In this document: piece by piece, positions 33,442 through 42,408 of the stretch
How positions within the stretch are numbered: position 1 is the first letter of the stretch
Layout: the number at the start of each line of letters is the position of its first letter
Assembly (NCBI GenBank): GCA_965197275.1
Contig: CBDAMQ010000020.1
Span: forward strand, 62,001-126,000
DNA from: DASCOT01 sp965197275
GTDB lineage: Bacteria > Acidobacteriota > UBA890 > WLXD01
Reading direction: 5' to 3'
Length of the DNA: 64,000 bases
The notes under the pieces: generated by a model
Told to the model about the DNA's origin: nothing
The model's input: only the letters and a program-made list of their open reading frames with translations
Database searches by the model: none
Position numbers and translations under genes: made by a program

Positions 33442-35522
33442 CAGCCGGCCCGCACCAGCCGCATGCGCGTACGCCAGGCGTTGCGCAGGCGCTCACGGTA
33501 GCCGGTCGCCTCCGGGTCGCTGCCATCCACCAGGGCGCGAGCGATGTCACGAGCTTCTTCGAACCAGTCCGCGTGCGCGTACGGATCGCCGATGCGGAGC
33601 TCCACCGGTCCGGCCTGTCGAGTTCCGAGAACCTCGCCGGGGCCACGGAGCCGGAGGTCCTCCTCGGCGATGCGAAACCCGTCGCTGATCTCGCAGAGCG
33701 TTCGCAATCGCTGTGTCGCTGCGTCATTGACGTCGCCGCGCGGTACCAACCAGCATTTGCCGGGAAGCGCTCCTCTTCCGACGCGACCGCGCAGTTGATG
33801 CAGCTGTGCCAGACCGAAGTGCTCGGCGCCCTCGATTACCATCAGCGTTGCCTCTGGGACATCGACCCCGACCTCGATGACGGTCGTGGCTACCAGCACC
33901 GGAGTCGCTCCGCTAATGAAGCTGTGCATCGCTTGCGCCTTGCTATCCGCATCCATGTCACCGTGCACGAGGCCGACGGCAAGGCGCGGGTTCCGCACCC
34001 TCAACTGGCGCGCCAGTTCCACGGCGGAAATGCGGTCGTCTGTGGTGTCCTCGATGCGTGGCGCCACGACGAACGCGCGCTCCCCTGCTGCTGCGAGCCG
34101 GCGCAGCTCCAGATCGATCTCGTCGAGCTCGCTGCTGCGCAGCCACCGCGTCGTGGTCGTGCTGCGTCCGGGCGGTAGCTCATCGATCTGACTGACGTCA
34201 AGATCGCCGTACAGAGACAGGGCCAGGCTGCGCGGAATCGGTGTCGCGGTCATCACCAGCAGGTCCGGCTGGGCCTGTTGACGACGTCCACGGGATCCGA
34301 GCAGCGCGCGTTGAGCCACACCGAACCGGTGTTGCTCATCGACCACGACCAAGCCGAGGCTCGCGAAGCGCACACGTGGCTGGAGCAGAGCCTGCGTACC
34401 CACGACGATGCGGCAATCGCCGCGCTGCAGCGCAGCGAGAGTGTCGCGTCGACGCGGCGCATCGGTGGATGCCGTCAAGGCCGCCACCTCGATTCCGAGA
34501 CTCTCCCCCCATGCCTGCAGGGTGCGGGCGTGTTGGTTGGCCACGATTGCGCTCGGCACCAGCAGGGCCGCTTGCTCACCGTGTAACGCCACCGCGAACA
34601 TGGCGCAGGCGGCGACCGCTGTCTTGCCGCATCCCACGTCGCCTTGCAGCAGCCGATGCATCGCACCGGGTGCCGAGAGGTCGCCGATGATCTGGTCAAC
34701 GCATCGCCGCTGCGCGGGCGTCATGCGAAACGGCAGGGCCGCCTCGATACGGCCACGCACCTGCTCACCGATCTGGCGCGCGAATCCCGGCTCGGTGGCG
34801 GCTCGACGCCGCTGCAGCATGAGGGCTGCCTGGTAGTCGACGAACTCCTGGACGATGAGGCGCCGATGCGCCGGCGAGCGACGGGCATTCCATAGGTCCA
34901 GGTCACTGTCGGGCGGCGGGTAGTGCACGTCCCGCAGCGCGCTGCCCAGGTCGAGGAGTTGGTGCGATCGGACGGCGGAGTCGGGCAATGGATCAAACAC
35001 CTGGTCCAGCCCCTCCAGGCCGGCGGCAAGTAGGCGTCGCATCGATCCCGAGCCGAGACCTCCGGCACTCGGGTAAATCGGGACGTGGCGGCCCATGTGC
35101 GGCGACTCCTCGCCATCGTCAACCTCCACCGCAAGCGCCGGATTCACCATTTGCAGGCCGCCCTCGTGCGACAGCGGACGTCCGTACAGCCGGATCGGGC
35201 TACCAACGGCCAACCGATCGACCACGTAGCCTTGGTTGAACCACACGGCAGCGATGGAGCCGCTGGGGTCGTCCGCCTTCAATTCTGCGCGGGAGCGCCG
35301 GCCCGGTGGTCCCGCGCGCCGGCAGGAGCGCACGACGACGTCGACGCAGGCCGGTTCACCGACGACCAGATCGGCGACCCGTACCACCCGCGAGCGGTCT
35401 TCATAGCGGCGGGGAAGAAACGTCAGCAGGTCGCCGATGGTCAGAACGCCGGCGCGTCGCAGTTGCTCGGCCCGACGGGGCCCGACTCCGGGAACTGCCT
35501 GTACCCCTTCCTCTAGCTGCAT
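33441..35522 (-). CDS. recG: ATP-dependent DNA helicase RecG
   Basis: A 693-residue RecG that reverses stalled forks and branch-migrates junctions. N-terminal helix-hairpin-helix (VQAVPGVGPRRAEQL) and wedge/OB domain (about 60-150), helicase domain 1 with Walker A GDVGCGKTA near residue 295 and DEQH, TATPIPRSLA, and helicase domain 2 with the TRG motif region (DLRLRGPGEVLGTRQAG). All motifs are intact. It starts at ATG 35522, 55 bases after smc. Confidence 0.96.
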   Translation of the reverse strand: MQLEEGVQAVPGVGPRRAEQLRRAGVLTIGDLLTFLPRRYEDRSRVVRVADLVVGEPACVDVVVRSCRRAGPPGRRSRAELKADDPSGSIAAVWFNQGYVVDRLAVGSPIRLYGRPLSHEGGLQMVNPALAVEVDDGEESPHMGRHVPIYPSAGGLGSGSMRRLLAAGLEGLDQVFDPLPDSAVRSHQLLDLGSALRDVHYPPPDSDLDLWNARRSPAHRRLIVQEFVDYQAALMLQRRRAATEPGFARQIGEQVRGRIEAALPFRMTPAQRRCVDQIIGDLSAPGAMHRLLQGDVGCGKTAVAACAMFAVALHGEQAALLVPSAIVANQHARTLQAWGESLGIEVAALTASTDAPRRRDTLAALQRGDCRIVVGTQALLQPRVRFASLGLVVVDEQHRFGVAQRALLGSRGRRQQAQPDLLVMTATPIPRSLALSLYGDLDVSQIDELPPGRSTTTTRWLRSSELDEIDLELRRLAAAGERAFVVAPRIEDTTDDRISAVELARQLRVRNPRLAVGLVHGDMDADSKAQAMHSFISGATPVLVATTVIEVGVDVPEATLMVIEGAEHFGLAQLHQLRGRVGRGALPGKCWLVPRGDVNDAATQRLRTLCEISDGFRIAEEDLRLRGPGEVLGTRQAGPVELRIGDPYAHADWFEEARDIARALVDGSDPEATGYRERLRNAWRTRMRLVRAG

Positions 35523-35577
35523 GCGGGACGCTCCCCGGGGAGCCTCGGCGAGTGAACGGCGAGCGGCGTACGCCGTC

Positions 35578-38499
35578 TCAGTTCAGCCGCACCGATACCA
35601 GCTTGGAAACACCGCTGTCCTCCATGGTCACGCCGTACAGGAGGTCGGCCACCTCCATGCTCAGCTTGTTGTGCGTGATCAGGATGAACTGCGCCCGGTC
35701 CTGGAAGTGGTTCAGGGCTCGAACAAAACGCCCGACGTTGCTCTCGTCGAGGGCCGCGTCGGCCTCGTCGAGAATGCAAAAGGGCGACGGGTGATACTCG
35801 AAGATGGCGAACATCAACGCCAGCGCGATCATCGAGCGCTCACCGCCGGACATCAGGCGGATGCTCTGCAGGGTCTTGCCGGGCGGTTGCGCAACGATCT
35901 CGATGCCGCTGTTGAGCGGATCGTCGACGCTCTCGAGCCGCATCCCGGCTCGGCCGCCGCCGAACAGCTGCCGGAAGATGCGATTGAAGTACCCGTCGAT
36001 GCACTCGAATGCCTCGGTAAACCGCCCGACGCAGTCAACGTCGATCTTCTTGATCGCCTCGCGCAGATTGGTGGTGGCGGCCTGCAGGTCGGAGCGTTGG
36101 CCATCTAGCTCTTCGAAACGGTCCTTTTGGGATTCGTAGTCCTCGTAGGCGACGAGGTTCACCGGACCGAGCCGGTCGATAGCAGTGCGGGCCTCGCGCA
36201 CCTCCTGTTCCAGATCCGTTTCGCTCTGCGCCTCGTCGTCCGCTTCCGATCGATCACCGTCGCCAGAGTCGGCGGAGACGGACGGCAACAATTGCGCCGG
36301 ATCGATGTCCAAGCGCTCGCGGATCTGTTCGTGCAGATGGTTGCGTTGCAGGCGTACCTCGGCAGCGTGCACATCAGTCGCCGAGCGGCGCGCCTGGGCA
36401 TTCTCGACGGCGCTCCGCCTCGCCGCCACTGCGGACTCCAGCGCCGCGAGCTCGAACTCGTCGGCAAGCTCACCGTCATCGTCTTCCTGTAGCTGTTCCT
36501 CGAGGTCGTCACACAGCTTCCTGGACGTCTCCGCTCGCTCGTCGGCGGTCACAGCATGTGCCTCGGCAGCAGCTTCGCTGGTGGTCAGCGCCTTGGCCTC
36601 GGCGTGCAGCCGGGCCAGCTCCACGTCCTGTCTCTGCTGCGCCGCCTCCGCAACCTGGAGCTCGCGCGCCGCGGCTGCAGCCTGAGCACGCGCCGCCCCG
36701 AGCGCTGCCTGCGCTCGGTCGACCGCGAGTCGCAACGCCTCGGCCTCCGCTGAAGGAACTGTGACCGCCGTGGTCGATACGGGGAGGTCGACTCGCACAC
36801 CGGCGTGTGCGCTCTCGGCGATGCGATCCACCGATTCGTTGCGATAACGGATCTCGGCCCCCCGTGCCCAAACGTGACCGGACGCATCGACGAATCCGTG
36901 TCCGGGGTGCGCTGCCGCAAGTCGCAGCGCGTCCTCGAGCGTCTCCACCAGCCAGACATTGGACAGCAGATCCTCCAGAACCGCTTGCGCGCCGGCGCCG
37001 AGCCCCCGCGCGTGCACCCTGAGCGGCTCCAGATCCTGCTCCGGCGGATCGCCGGCGACCGGCCCCGTACTCGGCTGGCGCAGGCCAGCGGATACTCCGC
37101 GGCGTGCCTCGGCCGCCTGCAACCAAGTGTCGATCTGCTCTGCCGACAACATGGGCAAACGCAGGCTGTCGCCCAGCGCCAGTGCAGCAGCGCCACGGAA
37201 CTCCGGCTCGACTTCGATACAGGCTGCCAGCGTGCTGAGCTCCATGCTGCTGTCAGCAGCCGTGGTGCCATCCAGATGCGTGATCGGGTCAACGCGCTCG
37301 CTTGCCTCCTGCAGCAAACGTTCTGCGGAACGCGCCGCCTGATCGGCCTCGCCCGATGAGCGGCGTCGCGCCTCGACGACCGACTCGGCCTCGTCTCGTC
37401 CCGTTTGCTGGGCTTCACACTTTCGGCGCAGCTCTTCCTGCCTCTCGACCACGAATGCGGCGCGATCGCGCTGCCGTGAGGCCTCCGATCGGGCACGCTC
37501 GTGCCCCACCTGCGCATGGTAGAGCTGCTGTCGCAGCTGCTCGCGCTCTTGACGCTGCTGGCGCCAAGCCTTGCGGGCCAGTTCCCATGCCCGAGTAGCG
37601 AGCTCGAGCTCGTCGCGGGCGACCTGCTCGCCAAGGGTCGTCGCCTCCATCGCCGCGGCGGCGAGACGGGCTCCGTTCTCGGCGGACTGTAGCCGGATGC
37701 AGAACCAACGACGCTCCACATCGCGCAGCTTCTCGCGCAGAGCGCGGTAGCGACGAGCCCGGCCTGCTTGCCGTTTGAGACTCCGCATCTGCCTGGCGAC
37801 CTCCTGGCAGATGTCGTCGACGCGCGCCAGATCTTGGGCTGTGGCCTCGAGCTTGAGGTCGGTGCCGTGCCGGTGCCGGCGGTACAACGAGATCCCCGCC
37901 GCCTCCTCGATCGGCGCGCGGCGCTCGAACGGGCTCGCCGAGAGGATCTGGTCGATGCGTCCCTGGCCGATAGTGAAGCAGGCGCGCGAGCCGAGACCCG
38001 TCCCCAGCAGCCGCTCTCGAATGTCGCGCAGCAGGCACTTCTTGCCGTTGAGCAGGTACTCGCTGTCGCCGGAGCGGAAAAGGCGACGGGTGATCGCCAG
38101 CTCGCCGCCGGTATCCGTGTCGGCGCCCGTAGCCAGGACCTCGGCATCGCGGGCATGGGTAGCGTGATCCCCTGTCCTGCTGCTCTTGCCGCCACCGTTG
38201 GCCGTAAACAGGTCGGCTTCCGGGTCTTCCCGAGTCGTCAGATGGAGAGTGACCTCGGCGGTGCCCGTCGCCTTGCGGCCGGCGCTGCCCTGAAAGATCA
38301 CGTCCTTCATGCGTTGCGCCCGGAGCAGGCTAGTGCTCTGCTCGCCGAGTGCCCAGACGATCGCGTCGGAGATATTGCTCTTGCCGCACCCGTTGGGGCC
38401 AACTACAGCGGTAATCCCCTCGGGGAAGACGAGCTCAGACGCGTCGGCGAACGACTTGAAGCCGCGAATATCGAGCTTCGATAGACGCCACACGGGCAC
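35578..38499 (-). CDS. smc: Chromosome segregation protein SMC, short-armed
   Basis: A 973-residue SMC ATPase that loads and organises the chromosome with ScpA/ScpB. Walker A is GPNGCGKSN (residues 34-42), the ABC signature MSGGERS (883-889) and Walker B FCILDEADAALDE (about 909-921). The hinge domain occupies about 420-545. It is roughly 200 residues shorter than typical bacterial SMCs, the loss falling in both coiled-coil arms, and the N-terminal head carries a hydrophilic insertion (about residues 95-128). GTG 38499 or GTG 38493 starts the gene; GGAGG lies upstream of both. An extended -10 promoter lies about 95 bases upstream. Confidence 0.95.
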   Translation of the reverse strand: MPVWRLSKLDIRGFKSFADASELVFPEGITAVVGPNGCGKSNISDAIVWALGEQSTSLLRAQRMKDVIFQGSAGRKATGTAEVTLHLTTREDPEADLFTANGGGKSSRTGDHATHARDAEVLATGADTDTGGELAITRRLFRSGDSEYLLNGKKCLLRDIRERLLGTGLGSRACFTIGQGRIDQILSASPFERRAPIEEAAGISLYRRHRHGTDLKLEATAQDLARVDDICQEVARQMRSLKRQAGRARRYRALREKLRDVERRWFCIRLQSAENGARLAAAAMEATTLGEQVARDELELATRAWELARKAWRQQRQEREQLRQQLYHAQVGHERARSEASRQRDRAAFVVERQEELRRKCEAQQTGRDEAESVVEARRRSSGEADQAARSAERLLQEASERVDPITHLDGTTAADSSMELSTLAACIEVEPEFRGAAALALGDSLRLPMLSAEQIDTWLQAAEARRGVSAGLRQPSTGPVAGDPPEQDLEPLRVHARGLGAGAQAVLEDLLSNVWLVETLEDALRLAAAHPGHGFVDASGHVWARGAEIRYRNESVDRIAESAHAGVRVDLPVSTTAVTVPSAEAEALRLAVDRAQAALGAARAQAAAAARELQVAEAAQQRQDVELARLHAEAKALTTSEAAAEAHAVTADERAETSRKLCDDLEEQLQEDDDGELADEFELAALESAVAARRSAVENAQARRSATDVHAAEVRLQRNHLHEQIRERLDIDPAQLLPSVSADSGDGDRSEADDEAQSETDLEQEVREARTAIDRLGPVNLVAYEDYESQKDRFEELDGQRSDLQAATTNLREAIKKIDVDCVGRFTEAFECIDGYFNRIFRQLFGGGRAGMRLESVDDPLNSGIEIVAQPPGKTLQSIRLMSGGERSMIALALMFAIFEYHPSPFCILDEADAALDESNVGRFVRALNHFQDRAQFILITHNKLSMEVADLLYGVTMEDSGVSKLVSVRLN

Positions 38500-38592
38500 C
38501 TACCTCCAGTCCCAGATTTACCCCGAAAGCGGGTGCCCCGGACGATGCGCGAGCCGAGACCCCCTCGCTCCGCTTTCGCCCCACCGGCGGCG

Positions 38593-38601
38593 AGTGTAGC
38601 A
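38593..38601 (-). promoter_or_regulatory. Extended -10 element upstream of smc
   Basis: On the minus strand TGCTACACT reads as an extended -10 (TGn plus TACACT), 94 bases before the smc start. The -35 region (TAGGCG at 17 bases) is weak, as is usual for extended -10 promoters. It is the only candidate in the gap between smc and the tRNA gene. Confidence 0.35.
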
Positions 38602-38673
38602 CGGTGCGCCACCCTCGCCTACGAGCGCCGCCAAGCGCCGCAGAGGCGTGACAATCATAGCGCCAGGGTCGAT

Positions 38674-38702
38674 TTGCGACCCCTTTTCCCCGTCAGTAGA
38701 CT
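38674..38702 (+). promoter_or_regulatory. Promoter of the tRNA-Thr gene
   Basis: TTGCGA (38674-38679) and TAGACT (38697-38702) are separated by 17 bases; the -10 ends 11 bases before the mature tRNA 5' end. Confidence 0.5.
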
Positions 38703-38713
38703 CCGCTCCGATG

Positions 38714-38785
38714 GCCGGCGTAGCTCAGTGGCAGAGCAGCTGATTCGTAATCAGCAGGTCCGCGGTTCGAATCCGCGCGCCGGCT
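38714..38785 (+). tRNA. tRNA-Thr (anticodon CGT)
   Basis: A 72-base cloverleaf. The acceptor stem GCCGGCG pairs perfectly with CGCCGGC; the D arm is GCTC/GAGC; the anticodon stem GCTGA/TCAGC encloses the loop TTCGTAA with anticodon CGT, reading codon ACG; the T arm CGCGG/CCGCG encloses TTCGAAT. The discriminator is T and CCA is not encoded. It lies divergent from smc and marks the border between the compact housekeeping block and the looser accessory region. Confidence 0.95.
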
Positions 38786-38885
38786 CCTTGTCTTCGGCAT
38801 CAAGCTTCGGACGTGTTACCTATATGTCACCCGCAGCGACACTGTTTCGCAGGGGTGCCGAGCAGCTCCGGCGGGCCTATGGTCG

Positions 38886-38909
38886 ACTCCCGACTTCCGG
38901 GAGTTCTTT
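38886..38909 (+). terminator. Terminator after tRNA-Thr
   Basis: ACTCCCG (38886-38892), loop ACTTC, CGGGAGT (38898-38904) forms a perfect 7-bp stem followed by TCTTT, about 100 bases after the tRNA. Confidence 0.5.
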
Positions 38910-39071
38910 GAATCTCGAGTCCAAGTCGGTCCAGCTCCCTAGCTGCGCGAGCCAGTGCGAGCCTCGCCCTACTGAGTCAACGCTGCAGGCCCGGCTGTTG
39001 GCGAGAGTTCGAAGCCGACCGCCGATAGCGTAGATTCAGCATGACAAGCGCTAGTACCTGGAGTCTCTCAA

Positions 39072-39089
39072 ACCAGACATGCGTCTGGT
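39072..39089 (-). terminator. Stem-loop after the LVIVD-protein gene
   Basis: ACCAGAC (39072-39078), loop ATGC, GTCTGGT (39083-39089) is a perfect 7-bp stem 43 bases past the stop codon. On the minus strand it is followed by TTTGAG, a poor U-run, so intrinsic termination is only possible. Confidence 0.35.
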
Positions 39090-39131
39090 CTCTGGCAGAG
39101 CGGGACACGGAGTACTCGAGGTTGGAAACCC

Positions 39132-40463
39132 TCAGTCCTGCCGGCTCGGAGTCGCTTCCCAGTCCTGGACGCTGGAACGGTCGGGTAGACCCCACTGGGC
39201 GCCAGACCATCCGTTGAAGCCCTCCATCCGGAAGACCCAGAAGCCGGTGGTCATATCGGAGCCGACGATAAGCCCGTCGCTGTTGCGCACGTCGACGCCG
39301 AACAGACCGTCGCACATGGTGCAGCGTTCCTCGGCGGGGCCTCCGAGAAACGTGTCGTAGTAGCCGATCGTGGCGGGGTTGAGGGGGTCCTGCATGGTGA
39401 ACACCTGCAGACCGTCCAGGTACCCCGAAACGAAGACGTACGGCCAGCGCACCTCGTGGTTGTGGACCAGATTGCGCCAGTCCGCGGTCCAAGCGCTGAT
39501 GGGAGTACGGATGTTCTTCTGTTCACCGTCGAGTGCCGGCTGCAAGTCGAAGATGCGCAGCGGAGCGTACTGGTACTCCGCCTCGGCGATCACGTAGCGC
39601 CCGTCGGGAGAGGGAGTGAATGTGTGGCCCCAGTCCACGCCGGCGATGCCGGTGAGCGAGACGATCATCGAGGGGTTCTCGAGATCCGTAATGTCGAACA
39701 CGTAGTAGCCGCCCGTGCCGCCGCCGTAGAACCGGTCGGTCCCCGTGTCCTCATGCCAGCCCACGTACATGTCGTGGTAGCTGCCTTGCTCGTTGGGGCC
39801 GAAATCGCCCAGCGGCACTTTGGCCACCAACGCCGCGTCCATCGCACCCTCGACCACATGCGCCATGTCGTAGACGTGGCCGAACGGGCCGCCCACGGTC
39901 GTGAACAGGAGCGGCCGACCGTTGGAGTGCTTGTACATGAAGATGTTGTGGAAGCCGCCGGGGTTCTCGGGAGCATGAACCCGCGCCACCTCGGTGTAGC
40001 TGTCCGGCAGATCGGTCACGTCGAGCACAACGGCGCCCAGATCGGAGTTCGGGCCGCCCTGGCCGAACTGAACCGACTGGACCAGGTAATAGCGGCCGTC
40101 CCACTTGAAGTACTTCACGTCCATGCCGCCCAGGCCCTGGTGCAGATCCTGATTCTCGATGCGCCACTCGTGAATGATCTTCGGGTCGGCGGGATCGGAC
40201 AGGTCGATGATGTCGGTCCCTCGTTCCCCCCAGCTCCCGTAGACCATCCGTCCGACGTAGGCGAACGGCCGGCCCGGGTCCTGCTCGATCTCGATGTCCG
40301 CGACGTTGCGTGCCGGCCCTAGCGGAAGGTGCGCAAGCACCTCGATGTTGTCGCTGCCGCGCTTGTCCGGCGTCCATTGCGCGGTCCCTTGGGAGGATGC
40401 GGTTGCGTTCACCGAGGCGAGGAACCCGAGGGCAGTGAGAAGAACCAGGAAACGTCGCCGCAT
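39132..40463 (-). CDS. Exported LVIVD-repeat beta-propeller protein
   Basis: A 443-residue protein with a signal peptide (MRRRFLVLLTALGFLASVNA) and repeated blades of the LVIVD/YVTN type (for example YYVFDITDLENPSMIVSLTG, GAVVLDVTDLPDSY, LRIFDLQPALDGEQ). Conserved-looking His residues occur (GFHNIFMYKHS, NEQGSYHDMY, VDWGHTF, HNHEVRWPY), and a CTMC pair lies near the C-terminus, so a metal site is plausible. Function unknown; such propellers may be binding scaffolds or oxidases. ATG 40463 has GAGAGG upstream. It follows the M28-like peptidase gene on the same strand by 78 bases and may be cotranscribed with it. Confidence 0.8.
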   Translation of the reverse strand: MRRRFLVLLTALGFLASVNATASSQGTAQWTPDKRGSDNIEVLAHLPLGPARNVADIEIEQDPGRPFAYVGRMVYGSWGERGTDIIDLSDPADPKIIHEWRIENQDLHQGLGGMDVKYFKWDGRYYLVQSVQFGQGGPNSDLGAVVLDVTDLPDSYTEVARVHAPENPGGFHNIFMYKHSNGRPLLFTTVGGPFGHVYDMAHVVEGAMDAALVAKVPLGDFGPNEQGSYHDMYVGWHEDTGTDRFYGGGTGGYYVFDITDLENPSMIVSLTGIAGVDWGHTFTPSPDGRYVIAEAEYQYAPLRIFDLQPALDGEQKNIRTPISAWTADWRNLVHNHEVRWPYVFVSGYLDGLQVFTMQDPLNPATIGYYDTFLGGPAEERCTMCDGLFGVDVRNSDGLIVGSDMTTGFWVFRMEGFNGWSGAQWGLPDRSSVQDWEATPSRQD

Positions 40464-40541
40464 GCGAACACCTCTCAGGAGCGAGTTGAAAGCCGCTACG
40501 ACTATACCGAGGCAACCAGCATCCGGCCGCGCGTGTCTCGG

Positions 40542-42068
40542 CTAGCGTCGAAGCTCTACCAGACTCAGGTCGTTGACCCCGTCGATGATCTTGGCGAATG
40601 CACGGGCGACGGCCTCGAGCCCGACGGACGGCACCAGGGCGGGAATGTCGAGGTCCGTATGCTTGTGCTCCGGGGAGCGAATGAGCTGGATCGACGGGGC
40701 CTCCTCGTCGATGGAACCGATCTCTCCCGAGGCGCTCGGATGCATCGGGCCGGCGATGCTCACGCCGAACGTGCGGTAGGCACCGAGCGCCAGGTTCAGG
40801 AGCTCGTCGCTGCCGTGCACCCACCAGCGGCGCGGGGAAATGCCCGCCGTGCGTCTCAGCTCGGTCTCCCACCCGAGGAACTGCGTCGGGGAGATGTGCT
40901 CGGCGTTGAGCAACAGAGCGCACTTCTCGAGCAATCCCTGTTCGAGCATGTAGGGTGAGTTGGGCGAGCCGATGTGGTGGCCAGCGGTGCCGACGAAGAT
41001 CATGTCCCGACGCCGTTGCTCACGCGGCAGACGCGAGAAGTGCTCGGCAAGGGCGACCATGACCGCGAGTCCCGAGGCGTTGTCGAGAGCGGCGTCGAAC
41101 CAGCCGTCCTGGTGAGCCGTGACGATGATCGTCTCGTCCGTCATGCCGGGCAGCGTGGCGTACTGACTGTGGCTGGTGAGACCCTCACGCATGTCGAGCT
41201 GCAAGCTGGCGGAGATCCTCACGGGGCCCGCGGCAATCAGATCGCGCAGGTGCTTGCCGTCCTCGTACCCGATCCAGAAGCCGGGTGTGGCGAGCGCCGG
41301 CATATCCTGGATCACTCCCAGGTTCTCCGCATAACCCCAGATGCCGACCGTGAGCGCCGCCCCGGCCGATTCCGCGCGCTGCGTCACCTGCTCCCAGCGG
41401 GAAGAGTTCCCCATCTGGCCTGGCGCCAGCATGGCGTGAAACACGACGGCTTTGCCGGCAACGTCGCGACCAGCGAAGTCGGCGGCGGTGCCGAGTCCCA
41501 CCCAGACGGCATCGACGCCCGTCGAGTCGGGCATCGGTGGCGGCGTGATAACGGTCGGATCGGTATACCGACCCGACCCCCACACGGTTCTCGGGGGCGC
41601 CGGGTAGGCACTCGGGAACGTCAGCGTCTGTCCGTTGGCGGTTGCCGTAAGCTCCCAGTCGCGTGGCCACCACTGCGGACCGAGCTCGAACTCCACGCGG
41701 TGGAGCTTCTCGAGCCCGAGGTCCCGGAAGCGGGCCTCGAGCCAGTCCGTCGTCATCCGCTCGTACTCGGATCCGGCGATGCGTCCCCAGTAACGGTTGC
41801 CGTCGTCCCGGCTGCGGTGCGAGAAGGCGACAACCTCCTCGAGCATCTCCTTGATGAGGCGCCCCTCGATATCTGCATACCGCCGATCGGCGGGGGAAAG
41901 CGGCATGCGCATGTAGTCGAAGGCGTCGTCGCGAACCTCACCGTCGGCGTCCAGCAGGACGCTGGCGTCCTGGGCGCGCAGCTCGGCCACCGGAACTCCG
42001 AGGCTAGCGACGGACGCCACGATGGCGATCGTGAGGGCCTGAGCTCGAGGGATTGCCTCCGTTCGCAT
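40542..42068 (-). CDS. Exported M28-family peptidase with altered metal/catalytic residues
   Basis: A 508-residue protein with a signal peptide (LTIAIVASVASLGVPVAEL), a protease-associated-like insert (about 150-280) and a C-terminal M28 domain. The first ligand motif IIVTAHQDG and the DNASG motif (ALDNASGLAVMVALAEHF) are clear, and the last His fits SPEHKHTDLD. Where M28 enzymes have the catalytic EE pair, this reads GTAGHHIGS, and the next ligand reads NAEH in place of N-x-D. It may be an unusual peptidase or a non-peptidase relative. ATG 42068 has GGAGG six bases upstream. It is upstream of the LVIVD gene. Confidence 0.82.
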   Translation of the reverse strand: MRTEAIPRAQALTIAIVASVASLGVPVAELRAQDASVLLDADGEVRDDAFDYMRMPLSPADRRYADIEGRLIKEMLEEVVAFSHRSRDDGNRYWGRIAGSEYERMTTDWLEARFRDLGLEKLHRVEFELGPQWWPRDWELTATANGQTLTFPSAYPAPPRTVWGSGRYTDPTVITPPPMPDSTGVDAVWVGLGTAADFAGRDVAGKAVVFHAMLAPGQMGNSSRWEQVTQRAESAGAALTVGIWGYAENLGVIQDMPALATPGFWIGYEDGKHLRDLIAAGPVRISASLQLDMREGLTSHSQYATLPGMTDETIIVTAHQDGWFDAALDNASGLAVMVALAEHFSRLPREQRRRDMIFVGTAGHHIGSPNSPYMLEQGLLEKCALLLNAEHISPTQFLGWETELRRTAGISPRRWWVHGSDELLNLALGAYRTFGVSIAGPMHPSASGEIGSIDEEAPSIQLIRSPEHKHTDLDIPALVPSVGLEAVARAFAKIIDGVNDLSLVELRR

Positions 42069-42408
42069 CGCGGGCCTCCGATGGATCTGTCAACTGTGTC
42101 CGGCGCGTATCATACAGCCGAGCGATCGGCTCATCCGTGGACCCAACGCCGATCGGGCTGGTGCGGTGGATCAACGAGCAGCTGCACCGCTAGAGGCCCC
42201 CGACCGGGTCGAGCGACGCGGGCCGGAGCGCTGTGGCGTCCTGTTTCTGATCGCCGCCAAAGCCGAGGCGGATGCGCCGTACCTTGCAGCGGCGGCGCCA
42301 GCCGGCGGCCCTCGGCGAGCTTCTACCGACGATGTGCCGGGCAATCGCCGACTAGTGCGCAACAGCCGCGCCGACTCTCTTGCTCGTGGGTCGCCGGACG
42401 CTCCAGGT
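42069..42408. other. 340-base intergenic stretch
   Basis: Lies between the start of the M28-like gene and the end of the quinoprotein remnant. No coding frame with recognisable family features is seen on either strand. TATGAT near 42108-42113 (minus strand) could be a -10 for the M28-like gene, but no -35 stands out. Confidence 0.4.

Larger units (their letters stand above)
38786..39131. other. 346-base intergenic stretch
   Basis: No credible gene is seen here. It contains two stem-loops, listed separately, one suited to ending the tRNA transcript and one to ending the LVIVD-protein transcript. No integrase or attachment-site duplicate of the tRNA 3' end was recognised by eye. Confidence 0.5.

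Noticed and set aside
36585..38195. A 536-codon minus-strand frame inside smc
   Set aside because: It is the shifted frame of smc, rich in Arg/Ser and without motifs.
38786..39131. A small gene after tRNA-Thr
   Set aside because: The plus frame across 38533-39033 reads through the tRNA itself and shows no conserved features, so it is chance.
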